This document shows, one piece after another, positions 49,757 to 57,793 of a stretch of 64,000 nt of DNA. The stretch is taken from contig OY282370.1 in assembly GCA_958295745.1 (NCBI GenBank), forward strand, positions 1,421,724 to 1,485,723. The letters are read 5' to 3'. Made by a program: the position numbers and the translations under genes. Below the pieces are notes generated by a model. That model worked only from the letters and a program-made list of their open reading frames with translations, had not been told where the DNA came from and searched no databases. Source of the stretch: an uncultured Acidimicrobiia bacterium. Lineage in GTDB: Bacteria > Actinomycetota > Acidimicrobiia > Spongiisociales > Spongiisociaceae. The first letter of the stretch is position 1; every line of letters begins with the position of its first letter.

Positions 49757-50818
49757 ATGGGTTTCGAGTTCGAGTATGGGCGTCCGGACAAGAAACCCGA
49801 ACCCGCTTCACGCCCTCCTCGCCGTCCCCGGCGTCGCGGAGGATTCGATCTGCGGCGGCTTCCCGATCTATGGCGGCGGTTGCCCCGATGGGGGAAGGCA
49901 ACCGCTGTAGTCGTTCTCATCCTGGCGGCGTCGACGATCATCACCGGCCGGGATCGGGTGCCGGAGATGACCCCCGACGACATAGCGGCGGCCCTGCCGG
50001 CGGTCGATACGAATCCGGCGACGACCGCTCGACCGGCAACCACCAGGCCGGCAACCACCCGACCTGCGCCCACCGAACCCGAGCGGCCGCCGGAAACGAC
50101 CGCGGTTGCTGTAACGCCGACTACCTCCCCGCCCGAGCCTCCGGACACGACCATCGCGCCGCCCCCCGCAACAGTTGCCTCTTCCGCTCCGCCTGCGCCT
50201 CCGTCCACGACCGTGGACTGGGCCGAGTTGGCCCTGTCCGTCGTGCTCGTCCAAGCCGACGGGTGCTCATTCGTCCCTTCCGGTGTGTCCAGCACAGGCT
50301 CCGGTACGGTGGTGCTGGACGGAGGCTACGTGCTCACCAATGCGCATGTGGTCGTCGACATCGACGGGAGCGGCAAGGTATGCCGGGACCTGACGGTCTG
50401 GTTCACCAGATCCTTCGAGGAGGAGCCGTCCGATTGGGTGGAGGCGAACCTCGTCGCGGAGGACGGGCGGCTCGACTTGGCGGTACTGCAGCTGAGGGCG
50501 CCGGTTCCCGCCGCCATGAGCATCAGGATCGCCGAGCAGCGGTTGGAACCGGGGGAGGCCATCCGCATCCTCGGATACCCGGGTATGGGCGGCATGACCA
50601 TGACCCTGACCAGGGGGGCGTATTCAGGAATAGTCGACTACGACGGCGAGACATACATAAAGACCGACGCCGACATCAGCGAGGGCAACAGCGGCGGGGC
50701 GGCCTTCGACGAGGCGGGGGTGTTCATAGGGGTTCCCACCGCGGGCAACGAACAGGTGGGCCTGCTGATACCCGCCGGGGTAGCCGAACAGTTCCTGGCC
50801 AGTGCACTAGCGTCGTAA
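49757..50818 (+). CDS. Membrane-anchored trypsin-like (S1C) serine protease with FEF-YG tag
   Basis: This 353-aa protein opens MGFEFEYGRP, then a Pro/Arg-rich stretch, one transmembrane segment (about 45-65), a Thr/Pro-rich linker (about 82-150) and a trypsin-fold domain. The catalytic triad is present: His197 (TNAHVV), Asp240 (RLDLAVL) and Ser312 (EGNSGGAAF). No PDZ domain follows, unlike HtrA/DegP. The protease should face outside the cytoplasm, on the same side as the VWA domain. It ends the operon, 17 nt after the polytopic protein gene, and shares its N-terminal tag with the first gene product. It might process the VWA protein or an external target. Confidence 0.84.
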   Translation: MGFEFEYGRPDKKPEPASRPPRRPRRRGGFDLRRLPDLWRRLPRWGKATAVVVLILAASTIITGRDRVPEMTPDDIAAALPAVDTNPATTARPATTRPATTRPAPTEPERPPETTAVAVTPTTSPPEPPDTTIAPPPATVASSAPPAPPSTTVDWAELALSVVLVQADGCSFVPSGVSSTGSGTVVLDGGYVLTNAHVVVDIDGSGKVCRDLTVWFTRSFEEEPSDWVEANLVAEDGRLDLAVLQLRAPVPAAMSIRIAEQRLEPGEAIRILGYPGMGGMTMTLTRGAYSGIVDYDGETYIKTDADISEGNSGGAAFDEAGVFIGVPTAGNEQVGLLIPAGVAEQFLASALAS

Positions 50819-50826
50819 AGGAGGCC

Positions 50827-50922
50827 ATGAACTACCGGCTGCTTGATACAGTATGTGCCCCACGAGTTCTTAGGCCCAAGGCCGTGTCTTCTGACCACTC
50901 ACTTCTAGGAGATCATGCGTGA
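50827..50922 (+). CDS. Possible 31-residue small ORF after the protease gene
   Basis: ATG 50827 is preceded by AAAGGAGG, which overlaps the protease stop, at good spacing. The frame runs 31 codons to TGA at 50920-50922. It overlaps the 3' end of the gene on the opposite strand, and no transmembrane or signal segment is evident. The ribosome binding site is the only positive evidence. Confidence 0.3.
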   Translation: MNYRLLDTVCAPRVLRPKAVSSDHSLLGDHA

Positions 50923-51502
50923 ACTTGGCGGCGATTTTGGCGATGCTTTCAAGGTCGCCAGCGGCTCGGAGGGCGGCCTTTGCGATAACGTCTGCGTGTA
51001 TACTACTATCACCGTCCGGTACGGCTTCATTAAAACGATTTATAGCTTCTTTGACTGGGCGTGTAGCACTTCTGATTGTGCTAGCACGGCTGGAGACTAG
51101 TTTGTCTACACTGGTCTTTGCCCGATCAGATTCGAAGACACCTTCAATGATATCTTCTATGACCTTGGTAGCGATGGTTCTGCTGATGGAGGCGTAGCCT
51201 CTAACAGATCTGGCAGCTACGCCAGCGGCGGCCGAGACCCGACGTGCGGCTTTGGCTTCGGTTGAACCATCGGCAACCGACAATCCGGCGTATTCATCGG
51301 CGAGGCGTGCGTAGGTTTCTGCAGCTTTAGCCGCACAGTCGGCGGCTGACACGGCGTAGTAGGCAGCTTTGACGATGTGTGATCGGGTAACGAGTACGTC
51401 ACAGCGGTTTCCCTCAATGTCTTTGCTGACCTTGATGTAAGATTCGGTGAAGTCAAGGGCGGCCATAGCGACGTGCGCCACGCCTTTCGCTCCGGTGGTC
51501 AT
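50870..51502 (-). CDS. Alanine-rich helical protein of unknown function
   Basis: This 210-aa protein starting MTTGAKGVAHVAMAALDF is predicted almost fully alpha-helical, very rich in Ala, Ser and Asp, without transmembrane or signal segments. No family is recognised. Two heptad-like stretches (about 55-100 and 135-200) could pack as helical bundles. The longer frame to 51676 crosses the promoter and ribosome binding site and is rejected. ATG 51502 has no Shine-Dalgarno of its own but overlaps the stop of a nine-residue frame that has an excellent one. It is convergent with the tubulin/VWA operon and somewhat less GC-rich than its neighbours. Confidence 0.6.
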   Translation of the reverse strand: MTTGAKGVAHVAMAALDFTESYIKVSKDIEGNRCDVLVTRSHIVKAAYYAVSAADCAAKAAETYARLADEYAGLSVADGSTEAKAARRVSAAAGVAARSVRGYASISRTIATKVIEDIIEGVFESDRAKTSVDKLVSSRASTIRSATRPVKEAINRFNEAVPDGDSSIHADVIAKAALRAAGDLESIAKIAAKFTHDLLEVSGQKTRPWA

Positions 51503-51528
51503 ATCCACAACTCGCAGTTCTTGTGCAT
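51499..51528 (-). CDS. Nine-residue leader ORF coupled to the Ala-rich protein gene
   Basis: ATG 51528 lies eight bases after a perfect AAGGAGG (51537-51543). It encodes MHKNCELWI and stops at a TGA that overlaps the next ATG (ATGA). This arrangement would deliver ribosomes to the main gene by reinitiation. It may be a true leader or the mark of a shifted start; the peptide has no attenuator-like codon run. Confidence 0.45.
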   Translation of the reverse strand: MHKNCELWI

Positions 51529-51822
51529 TGTATGTACCTCCTTGTCTGTGGCTCGGGTATCCTTTGGTTATATTATAGCAGAAATCGGGCCCGCTTCGGT
51601 GTATTTTGGATAGATCAAGGGGGGGCATATACAGCACAAGGCGGCACTCCTGCGGGCCTGGTAACACAGAAGGCAACGAAAAACGCAGTCAGAAGGCCGC
51701 AATGGGTGGAGAGAAGTGGACCGCTCCAGTCCGGTGGGAAGGCCCGATGCGCAGGGTGTGGGTGTATCCTGACGACACCCGCACGGGGCGGGGGCAGGAA
51801 CGAGGAATGCGGACAGACATCT
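51503..51822. other. Divergent intergenic region between Ala-rich protein gene and permease operon
   Basis: It holds the leader ORF, its ribosome binding site and the TATAAT box on the minus strand. On the plus strand, for the permease gene, I see no clear promoter or ribosome binding site; the frame running through from 51523 is not coding-like before 51823. Confidence 0.4.
51572..51577 (-). promoter_or_regulatory. Consensus TATAAT -10 box
   Basis: A perfect TATAAT on the minus strand lies about 30 nt upstream of the AAGGAGG of the leader ORF. The matching -35 region is weak. In this GC-rich context the hexamer is probably functional. Confidence 0.5.
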
Positions 51823-52641
51823 ATGTCGAACTCTGAGCCCGGTCGGAACACCGGGCGGGGCAACCGGGTCATGAAGGCGCTGCTGGTTCCCGCGGCGGCC
51901 TTCATTCTGTGGGCAGTCATCACCAACCTCGGGCTGGTGAGGCCGATCATCCTCCCCACCCCGCAGAAGCTGATCCAGGTGCTTTGGGCTATCCGAGATA
52001 TACTTCCCGGGGCTTTCTGGCTGACCTTCCAGATGGTGGCGGCGGGGATACTGATGGGGGGTGTGGCGGGTATCGGGTTGGGACTGATATTCGGTTACAG
52101 CCGCTGGGCCCGGGATCTCCTGGAGTTCTTCTTCGACGCCCTGCGCCCGGTGCCCATCTTCGCCCTGATCCCCCTGTTCATACTCTGGTTCGGGATCAGG
52201 ATGCGCCCCCAGATCGCCCTGATCACCCTCGGGGTTCTACTGATTCTGACCATCCAGACCACCGAGGCGGTGCGCAACGTGCCCCACATCCACGTGCAGG
52301 CCGCCCTGACCGCCGGGGCGTCCCGGTTCCACATCTACCGCACGGTCGTGGTCCCGTCGATCATCCCCCACATACTGGCCGGGCTCCGCCTAGCGGTCAT
52401 GGCCGCCTGGGGGTTGGACGTGGCGGCGGAGTTCATGGGCTCGGTGCAGGGCCTCGGCAACCTGATGCTGGCCGGGTTGACCAACCTCGACACCGCCCGA
52501 ATCATGGCGATGGTGATCGTCTTCGCGTTGCTCGCCATCGGTTCCGACTTCCTGTTGCGGGCCTTCATCAGGCGCACCACCAGGTGGACGCGCCGCACCG
52601 CCGACACCAGCCTGGTGGCGGACGTACTGGGCACCAGATGA
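51823..52641 (+). CDS. ABC importer permease A (tandem duplicate)
   Basis: This 272-aa inner-membrane permease of the SsuC/TauC type has about six transmembrane segments and the cytoplasmic coupling loop AALTAGASRFHIYRTVVVP. It is very similar to the next gene product over the last 180 residues, for example GYSRWARDLLEF and LTIQTTEAVRNVPHI in both. The ribosome binding site is weak; ATG 51871 (MKALLVP) is an alternative start that would drop only the polar N-terminus. The ATPase for this pair is probably at 57794. The binding protein is not adjacent. Confidence 0.9.
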   Translation: MSNSEPGRNTGRGNRVMKALLVPAAAFILWAVITNLGLVRPIILPTPQKLIQVLWAIRDILPGAFWLTFQMVAAGILMGGVAGIGLGLIFGYSRWARDLLEFFFDALRPVPIFALIPLFILWFGIRMRPQIALITLGVLLILTIQTTEAVRNVPHIHVQAALTAGASRFHIYRTVVVPSIIPHILAGLRLAVMAAWGLDVAAEFMGSVQGLGNLMLAGLTNLDTARIMAMVIVFALLAIGSDFLLRAFIRRTTRWTRRTADTSLVADVLGTR

Positions 52642-52657
52642 CCTTCCGGAGGTGAGA

Positions 52658-53560
52658 ATGGAATCCGAGCGGCCCGAACGCACCGGGGCCAAGTCGTCCC
52701 GGCCTCCCGCCCGCAAGGGACAGCGGGTTCTGGGCGGCACCCGCTTCCGTTCGGCCGTCCGGGCCCTGCTTGTCCCGCTCCTCATCCTGGTCATCTGGTT
52801 CACGGTCACCAACGCCGGGTGGGTGGGCAAAGCCTTCCTGCCCACGCCCCAGCGCCTCATCGAGGTACTGACCACCGGATACCATCACCTGGCCGGCCAA
52901 CGGGTGCCGTTCGGCGAGGGCCTGCCCGGCGCCGCCTGGATCAGCGTCCGCATGGTGTTGCTCGGGTTGGCGGTCGGAGCGCCTGCCGGGTTGACGGTCG
53001 GCCTCGCCTTCGGATACAGCCGATGGGCCCGCGACCTGCTGGAGTTCTCCCTGGACGCCATCCGCCCCACGCCGTTGTTCGCCACCATCCCCCTGTTCCT
53101 GGTGTGGTTCGGGTCCACCATGAGGTCCCAGGTCGCCCTGATCGCCTTCGGCGTGTTCCTGATCCTCACCATCCAGACCACCGAGGCGGTCCGCAACGTC
53201 CCCCACATCTACATAAGGGCCGCGCTGACCGCCGGGGCGTCGCGGTTCCATATCTATCGGACGGTGGTGATCCCGGCTATCCTGCCCCACATGATCGCCG
53301 GGTTCCGCCTGGCGGTGGTGGTGGCGTGGGGCCTAGACGTGGCGGCGGAGTTCATGGGCACCCAGCACGGCCTCGGGTACCTGATGATCGCCAGGCAACG
53401 CTACCTGGACAACGCGGGCATACTCGTCCTCGTGATCATGTTCGCGGCGATGGCGATCCTGAGCGACTTCATCATGCGGGCGATCGCCAAGCGCTACACC
53501 AGATGGAGCCCCCGCGGGGCCTCCCCGGGCCTGGTGGGCGAAATGCTCGGCGCCCGATGA
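52658..53560 (+). CDS. ABC importer permease B (tandem duplicate)
   Basis: This 300-aa permease starts 16 nt after permease A, with GGAGG five bases before ATG 52658. It has the same fold and coupling loop (AALTAGASRFHIYRTVVIP) as permease A, but a longer polar N-terminus and an extra ~25 residues in the first periplasmic loop. Close similarity and adjacency show a tandem duplication. The two products probably form a heterodimeric channel. Confidence 0.9.
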   Translation: MESERPERTGAKSSRPPARKGQRVLGGTRFRSAVRALLVPLLILVIWFTVTNAGWVGKAFLPTPQRLIEVLTTGYHHLAGQRVPFGEGLPGAAWISVRMVLLGLAVGAPAGLTVGLAFGYSRWARDLLEFSLDAIRPTPLFATIPLFLVWFGSTMRSQVALIAFGVFLILTIQTTEAVRNVPHIYIRAALTAGASRFHIYRTVVIPAILPHMIAGFRLAVVVAWGLDVAAEFMGTQHGLGYLMIARQRYLDNAGILVLVIMFAAMAILSDFIMRAIAKRYTRWSPRGASPGLVGEMLGAR

Positions 53561-53894
53561 ACACCCCCGCCGCCGATTCGTTTCCGTCCGGTTCCGATCG
53601 CAAGAAGTTCCAGAAACGAGGTGATCGACTATCTGTCACACCCACCATATACAATATAGAAACGTAGAACAACGCAGCTGTCACAGCGGCACCGGACCGC
53701 GGTGATGCGACATCTGGCTGAGGCCGAATCCTCACGGGATATCGGGAACAGGCCCCCGCGGCCGCCCCATCCCAACAACGGTTTGGTGGAGGCGGGGGTG
53801 GGCCCGGCGAAGCCGGCCCCGGTGCGGCGAAAGTCGCGAAAAACCGGGCCGCCGCTCGGTGCCGTTCCGCCCTCCTGCGGCGTTCGAGGCCGCC
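53561..53894. other. Intergenic region between permeases and HyuA-HyuB gene
   Basis: The first half is AT-richer, with a run around 53640-53665 (ATATACAATATAG) that might include a promoter -10. The second half is a GC-rich dispersed repeat copy (53791-53853). No gene is supported, although the in-frame extension of the next gene begins at GTG 53859. Confidence 0.4.
53791..53853 (+). repeat. GC-rich dispersed repeat, copy 3
   Basis: It shares GGCGGGGGTGGGCCCGGCG plus AAGCCGG and, further on, CGCGAAAAAC with the minus strand of 23417-23484. It lies in the leader region of the HyuA-HyuB gene. Confidence 0.45.
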
Positions 53895-56800
53895 GTGGGT
53901 AGCCGGGTCGGGGCCGATGTGGGCGGCACCTTCACCGACGTGATCGTGGAGGGGCCGGACGGACGCACCGCCGCCCTCAAGGTGCTTTCCACCCCTCCTT
54001 CCTACGACGAGGCGGTCACGGCCGCCGTAGACGCCTTGGTGGGGGCCTCCCCCGATTCGGCCCTCCGCCCGGTCGACCAGGTGATACACGGCACCACGGT
54101 CGCCGCCAACGCCATCCTGGAGCGGCGGGGCGCCCGCCTGGCGATGGTCACCACCGAGGGGTTCCGGGACGTGCTGGAGCTCCGCCGGGTGAGGATGCCC
54201 CACCTCTACAACCCCTTCTGGCGCAAGCCCCCTCCCATCGTGGAGCGGCGCCTCCGGTTCGAGATCGGCGAGCGGATGCTGGCCGACGGAACGGTGCACC
54301 GCCCGGTCGACGAGGACCAGGTGAGGGAGGTCGCCGCCCGCCTCCGGGAGGAACAGGTGGAGGCGGTGGCGGTCTGCCTGCTGCATGCCCACAAGCATCC
54401 GGCCCACGAGGAGCAGGCGGCCCGGGTGCTCAGGCGGGAGATGCCCGGCGTCCACGTGGTGCTGTCCAGCGAGGTGCTGCGGGAGCAGAACGAGTACGAG
54501 CGCTCCGCCACCGCCGCCCTCAACGCCTACGTGATCCCGATCATGGCCTCTTACCTGCGCGACCTGGCGGACGGCCTCGAAGGGATCGGCGTCGACGCCC
54601 CCCTGCTGATCATGCAGTCTTCGGGCGGCGCCATGACCGCGTCCGATGCGGCCCGCCGACCCGTCTACGCCCTCGAGTCCGGTCCGGCGGCCGGGGTGGT
54701 GGCCGCTCAGGGCCTAGCCGGGCGGCTAGGAATCGGGAACGCCGTCTCCTTCGACATGGGGGGCACCACCGCCAAGGCCTCGCTGATCGAAGGGGGGCGG
54801 GTCACCCTGAGCAGGGAGTACGAGGTGGGCGCCGACCTCTCGGTGGGCACCCGGCTGCTGCGCGGCTCCGGCGAGCTCCTGCGGGTGCCGAGCATCGACA
54901 TCGCGGAGGTCGGGGCCGGAGGGGGGAGCATCGCCTGGGTGGACGCGGCCGGCGGCCTCCAGGTGGGCCCCCGCAGCGCCGGAGCGTCTCCCGGCCCGTC
55001 CTGCTACGGCTTCGGAGGCGCCGACCCCACCGTCACGGACGCCGACGCGGTGCTCGGCTACGTGCGGTCGGGTCCGCTGGCGGGCGACGTTTCCATATCG
55101 CCCGAACTGGCCCGCCGGGCGCTGGAGGCGGTGGCCGGGCCGCTGGGCGTCACTGTGGAGGAGGCGGCCCTAGGAGTCCACGACTTGGCCAACGCCCGGA
55201 TGATGCGGGCGCTGCGGGCGGTCTCGTCGGAGCGGGGCCGCGACCCCAGGGAGTTCGCCCTGATCGCTTTCGGGGGGGCGGGCCCCATGCACGCGGCCAG
55301 CCTCGCCGACGAGCTCGGCATCGACACCGTGGTGGTGCCGCCCGATGCGGGGGTGTTCTCCGCCGCCGGCCTCCTCCACGCCCGGCCCGAGTACCACGAC
55401 GTGAGGTTCTGCGAGCTGGACGCCAAGGACGCCCGATCGACGGATGCGATGTCAGGGCTGTTCGCCGAGCTGGAGTCGGAACTGGAGTCGAGCATCCCGG
55501 ACGGGGAGGCCGAATGGGTGCGGTCCGCCGACGTGCGCTACCGGGGCCAGAGCTGGGACATCGAGGTCGAGATCCCCGGAACGGACGGCGTGACCCCCGC
55601 GGACCTGGAGGAGCTGGCCGACGGCTTCGAGGACCGCCACGAGCAGATATACGGCGTCCGCAAGGGTTCCGAAGCCCCGATCCAGGTGCGCGCGGTCCGC
55701 TTGGCGGCCCTGGGCCCGGCGCCCCGCCCCGCCCCGGACGGAGGAGAGAACGGCGGCCCGGCGCCCGCCGCGGAGACCGCCCGCCCCAACGGTTCGCCGC
55801 GGCCGATTGATTCGCGCTCCGCCGGTACGCGCTCCGCCCTGTTCGGCCTGTCGGAGGGGTATGTGGACGCTCCGGTGCTGACCAACCGGGCCGGTCTGGG
55901 GCCGGACGGGATGGAGGGGCCGCTCCTGATCGACGAGTACGACACCACCATCGTCGTTCCTCCCGGATGGAACGCCCGCCTGCACCCCTCGGGGGCGGTT
56001 TTCCTGACCCGCGAGGCGGGTGCCGGGGCGGCGGTCGAGCACACCGGCGCGGTGACCCGCCAGATCGTGGCCAACGCCCTCGCCTCGGCGGCCGACGAGA
56101 TGGCCACCACCATCTTCCGCACCGCCCACTCCACCGTGGTGCGCGACGCCATGGACTTCTCCGCCGCCCTGCTCGGCCCCACCGCCGAGACCGTGGCGCA
56201 GGCGGTGACCATCCCCTTCCACCTGGGGGCGATCCCGACCGCGGTCGAAGCCCTGCTGGCCCGGTTCCGCGACGACATGCGGCCCGGCGACGTGTTCATC
56301 ATGAACGACCCCTTCGACGGCGGCATGCACCTGCCGGATGTCTTCGTCATCAAGCCGGTCTTCTACGAGGGGGCGCTCATCGGATACGGGGTGGCGACCG
56401 CCCACCACGGCGACATCGGAGGGCGGCTGCTGGGCAGCTCGGCGACCGACAACACCGAGGTGTTCCAGGACGGCCTCCGCATCCCCTGGATGCACCTGTA
56501 CCGGGAGGGCCGCCCCGTGGAGGAGGTGCACGCGCTGATCAGGGCCAACGTGCGGGTCCCCCACATGATGTTCGGCGACCTGGGGGCGCAGGTGGCGGCC
56601 TGCTCGGTGGGGGAACGGGCGCTGCTTTCCATGGCCGAACGGTACGGGGCCGGGCGGCTGGCCGAGCTGATGGACGGGTTGCTGGACTACACGGAGGATC
56701 TGATGCGCCGGGAGATATCGTCCTGGCCGGACGGGGCCGCTTCCTTCACCGACTACCTGGACTCCGACGGCATCGAGAGCCGCGACGTGGCGATCAGAGT

Positions 56801-57767
56801 GAAGGTGACCATCGACGGCGGCGAGGTGGAGGTGGACTTCTCGGATTCGGACCCGATGGTGGCGGGTTCGCTCAACGCCACCCGCTCCTTCGTCTTGGCC
56901 ACCGCCTACCACTGCGTGATGTCGGCCGCGGCTTCCGAGTTCCCCAACACGTCGGGGGCCTTCCGCCCGGTGCGGGTCGTGACCCGTCCGGGCACCATCA
57001 CCCATGTGGTCTACCCGGGGGCTTCCTCGATGAGGGGCGTCACCGGGTTCAGGGCCTTCGATGCGGTGAACGGGGCGCTGGCCCGGCTGGTTCCCGACCG
57101 GGTGCCCGCCGCTGGGGAGGGGGGCAACACGGTGGTGATCCTCGGCGGTCATAGGGAGGACGGCGAGCCGTTCGTCTACTTCGAGCTCATGGTGGGCACT
57201 TGGGGCGCCACCCCGCAGAACGACGGCAACGACGGGCTGAGCAACCCGATCGCCACCGCCGCCAACGTGCCCATCGAGGTGGCCGAGGCCGAGTTCCCGA
57301 TCATCGTCGAACGCTACGGCCTGGTGCCCGACAGCGGAGGACCCGGCCTCCACCGGGGCGGTCTGGCCCTCGAGAAGGCCTGGCGGCCGCTGGTGCCCAC
57401 CTCCCTGTTGATCCGCTCGGACCGCCAGCGCCACCCGCCCTACGGACTGATGGGCGGGCGGCCCGGCGGGCTGTCCTCCAACACGGCGGTGCGGCTGTCC
57501 GGGGAGCGCCAGGTGCTCCCGCCCATGTTCAGCGACGGCTTGGCCGCCGGCGAGCTGTACCATCATGTCCAGCCGGGCGGGGGCGGCTGGGGCGGCCCGC
57601 TGGATCGGGAACCGGAGATGGTGGCCGACGATGTGAGGAACGGCAAGGTGGGGCGCAGGGCGGCCCTGGACGAGTACGGGGTGGTGCTCGACGGCGGCCT
57701 CGAAGTGGATGCGGAGGCCACCTCCTCCGCCCGCCGCCGGTTGCGCGACCCGGCCTCGCCGGGGTAG
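53895..57767 (+). CDS. Hydantoinase/oxoprolinase HyuA-HyuB fusion
   Basis: This protein of about 1,290 aa has a HyuA half (about 1-700) with ADVGGTFTDV (7-16) and FDMGGTTAKAS phosphate motifs, and a HyuB half starting near residue 721 (RQIVANALASAADEM) with NDPFDGGMHLPD and AHHGDIGG. A low-complexity Pro/Ala/Gly/Arg joint (about 615-650) lies shortly before the end of the HyuA half. It probably performs ATP-dependent opening of a cyclic amide. GTG 53895 (GAGG upstream) is chosen; GTG 53859 is also in frame. It is only moderately similar to the 5-oxoprolinase-like protein at 14803 and resembles N-methylhydantoinase/acetophenone-carboxylase relatives more. It is followed by its cluster's ATPase gene 26 nt downstream. 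Confidence 0.85.
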   Translation: MGSRVGADVGGTFTDVIVEGPDGRTAALKVLSTPPSYDEAVTAAVDALVGASPDSALRPVDQVIHGTTVAANAILERRGARLAMVTTEGFRDVLELRRVRMPHLYNPFWRKPPPIVERRLRFEIGERMLADGTVHRPVDEDQVREVAARLREEQVEAVAVCLLHAHKHPAHEEQAARVLRREMPGVHVVLSSEVLREQNEYERSATAALNAYVIPIMASYLRDLADGLEGIGVDAPLLIMQSSGGAMTASDAARRPVYALESGPAAGVVAAQGLAGRLGIGNAVSFDMGGTTAKASLIEGGRVTLSREYEVGADLSVGTRLLRGSGELLRVPSIDIAEVGAGGGSIAWVDAAGGLQVGPRSAGASPGPSCYGFGGADPTVTDADAVLGYVRSGPLAGDVSISPELARRALEAVAGPLGVTVEEAALGVHDLANARMMRALRAVSSERGRDPREFALIAFGGAGPMHAASLADELGIDTVVVPPDAGVFSAAGLLHARPEYHDVRFCELDAKDARSTDAMSGLFAELESELESSIPDGEAEWVRSADVRYRGQSWDIEVEIPGTDGVTPADLEELADGFEDRHEQIYGVRKGSEAPIQVRAVRLAALGPAPRPAPDGGENGGPAPAAETARPNGSPRPIDSRSAGTRSALFGLSEGYVDAPVLTNRAGLGPDGMEGPLLIDEYDTTIVVPPGWNARLHPSGAVFLTREAGAGAAVEHTGAVTRQIVANALASAADEMATTIFRTAHSTVVRDAMDFSAALLGPTAETVAQAVTIPFHLGAIPTAVEALLARFRDDMRPGDVFIMNDPFDGGMHLPDVFVIKPVFYEGALIGYGVATAHHGDIGGRLLGSSATDNTEVFQDGLRIPWMHLYREGRPVEEVHALIRANVRVPHMMFGDLGAQVAACSVGERALLSMAERYGAGRLAELMDGLLDYTEDLMRREISSWPDGAASFTDYLDSDGIESRDVAIRVKVTIDGGEVEVDFSDSDPMVAGSLNATRSFVLATAYHCVMSAAASEFPNTSGAFRPVRVVTRPGTITHVVYPGASSMRGVTGFRAFDAVNGALARLVPDRVPAAGEGGNTVVILGGHREDGEPFVYFELMVGTWGATPQNDGNDGLSNPIATAANVPIEVAEAEFPIIVERYGLVPDSGGPGLHRGGLALEKAWRPLVPTSLLIRSDRQRHPPYGLMGGRPGGLSSNTAVRLSGERQVLPPMFSDGLAAGELYHHVQPGGGGWGGPLDREPEMVADDVRNGKVGRRAALDEYGVVLDGGLEVDAEATSSARRRLRDPASPG

Positions 57768-57793
57768 GTTGCGGTATATAGGAGGGATCGAAA

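Noticed and set aside
51523-51822. 100-residue N-terminal extension of permease A
   Set aside because: It runs across the divergent promoter region and encodes an unrelated Cys/Arg-rich sequence. The permease family starts near 51823 or 51871.
53895-57767. Two separate hyuA and hyuB genes
   Set aside because: The frame is continuous through the A-B joint with no stop or new start, so it is a genuine fusion.
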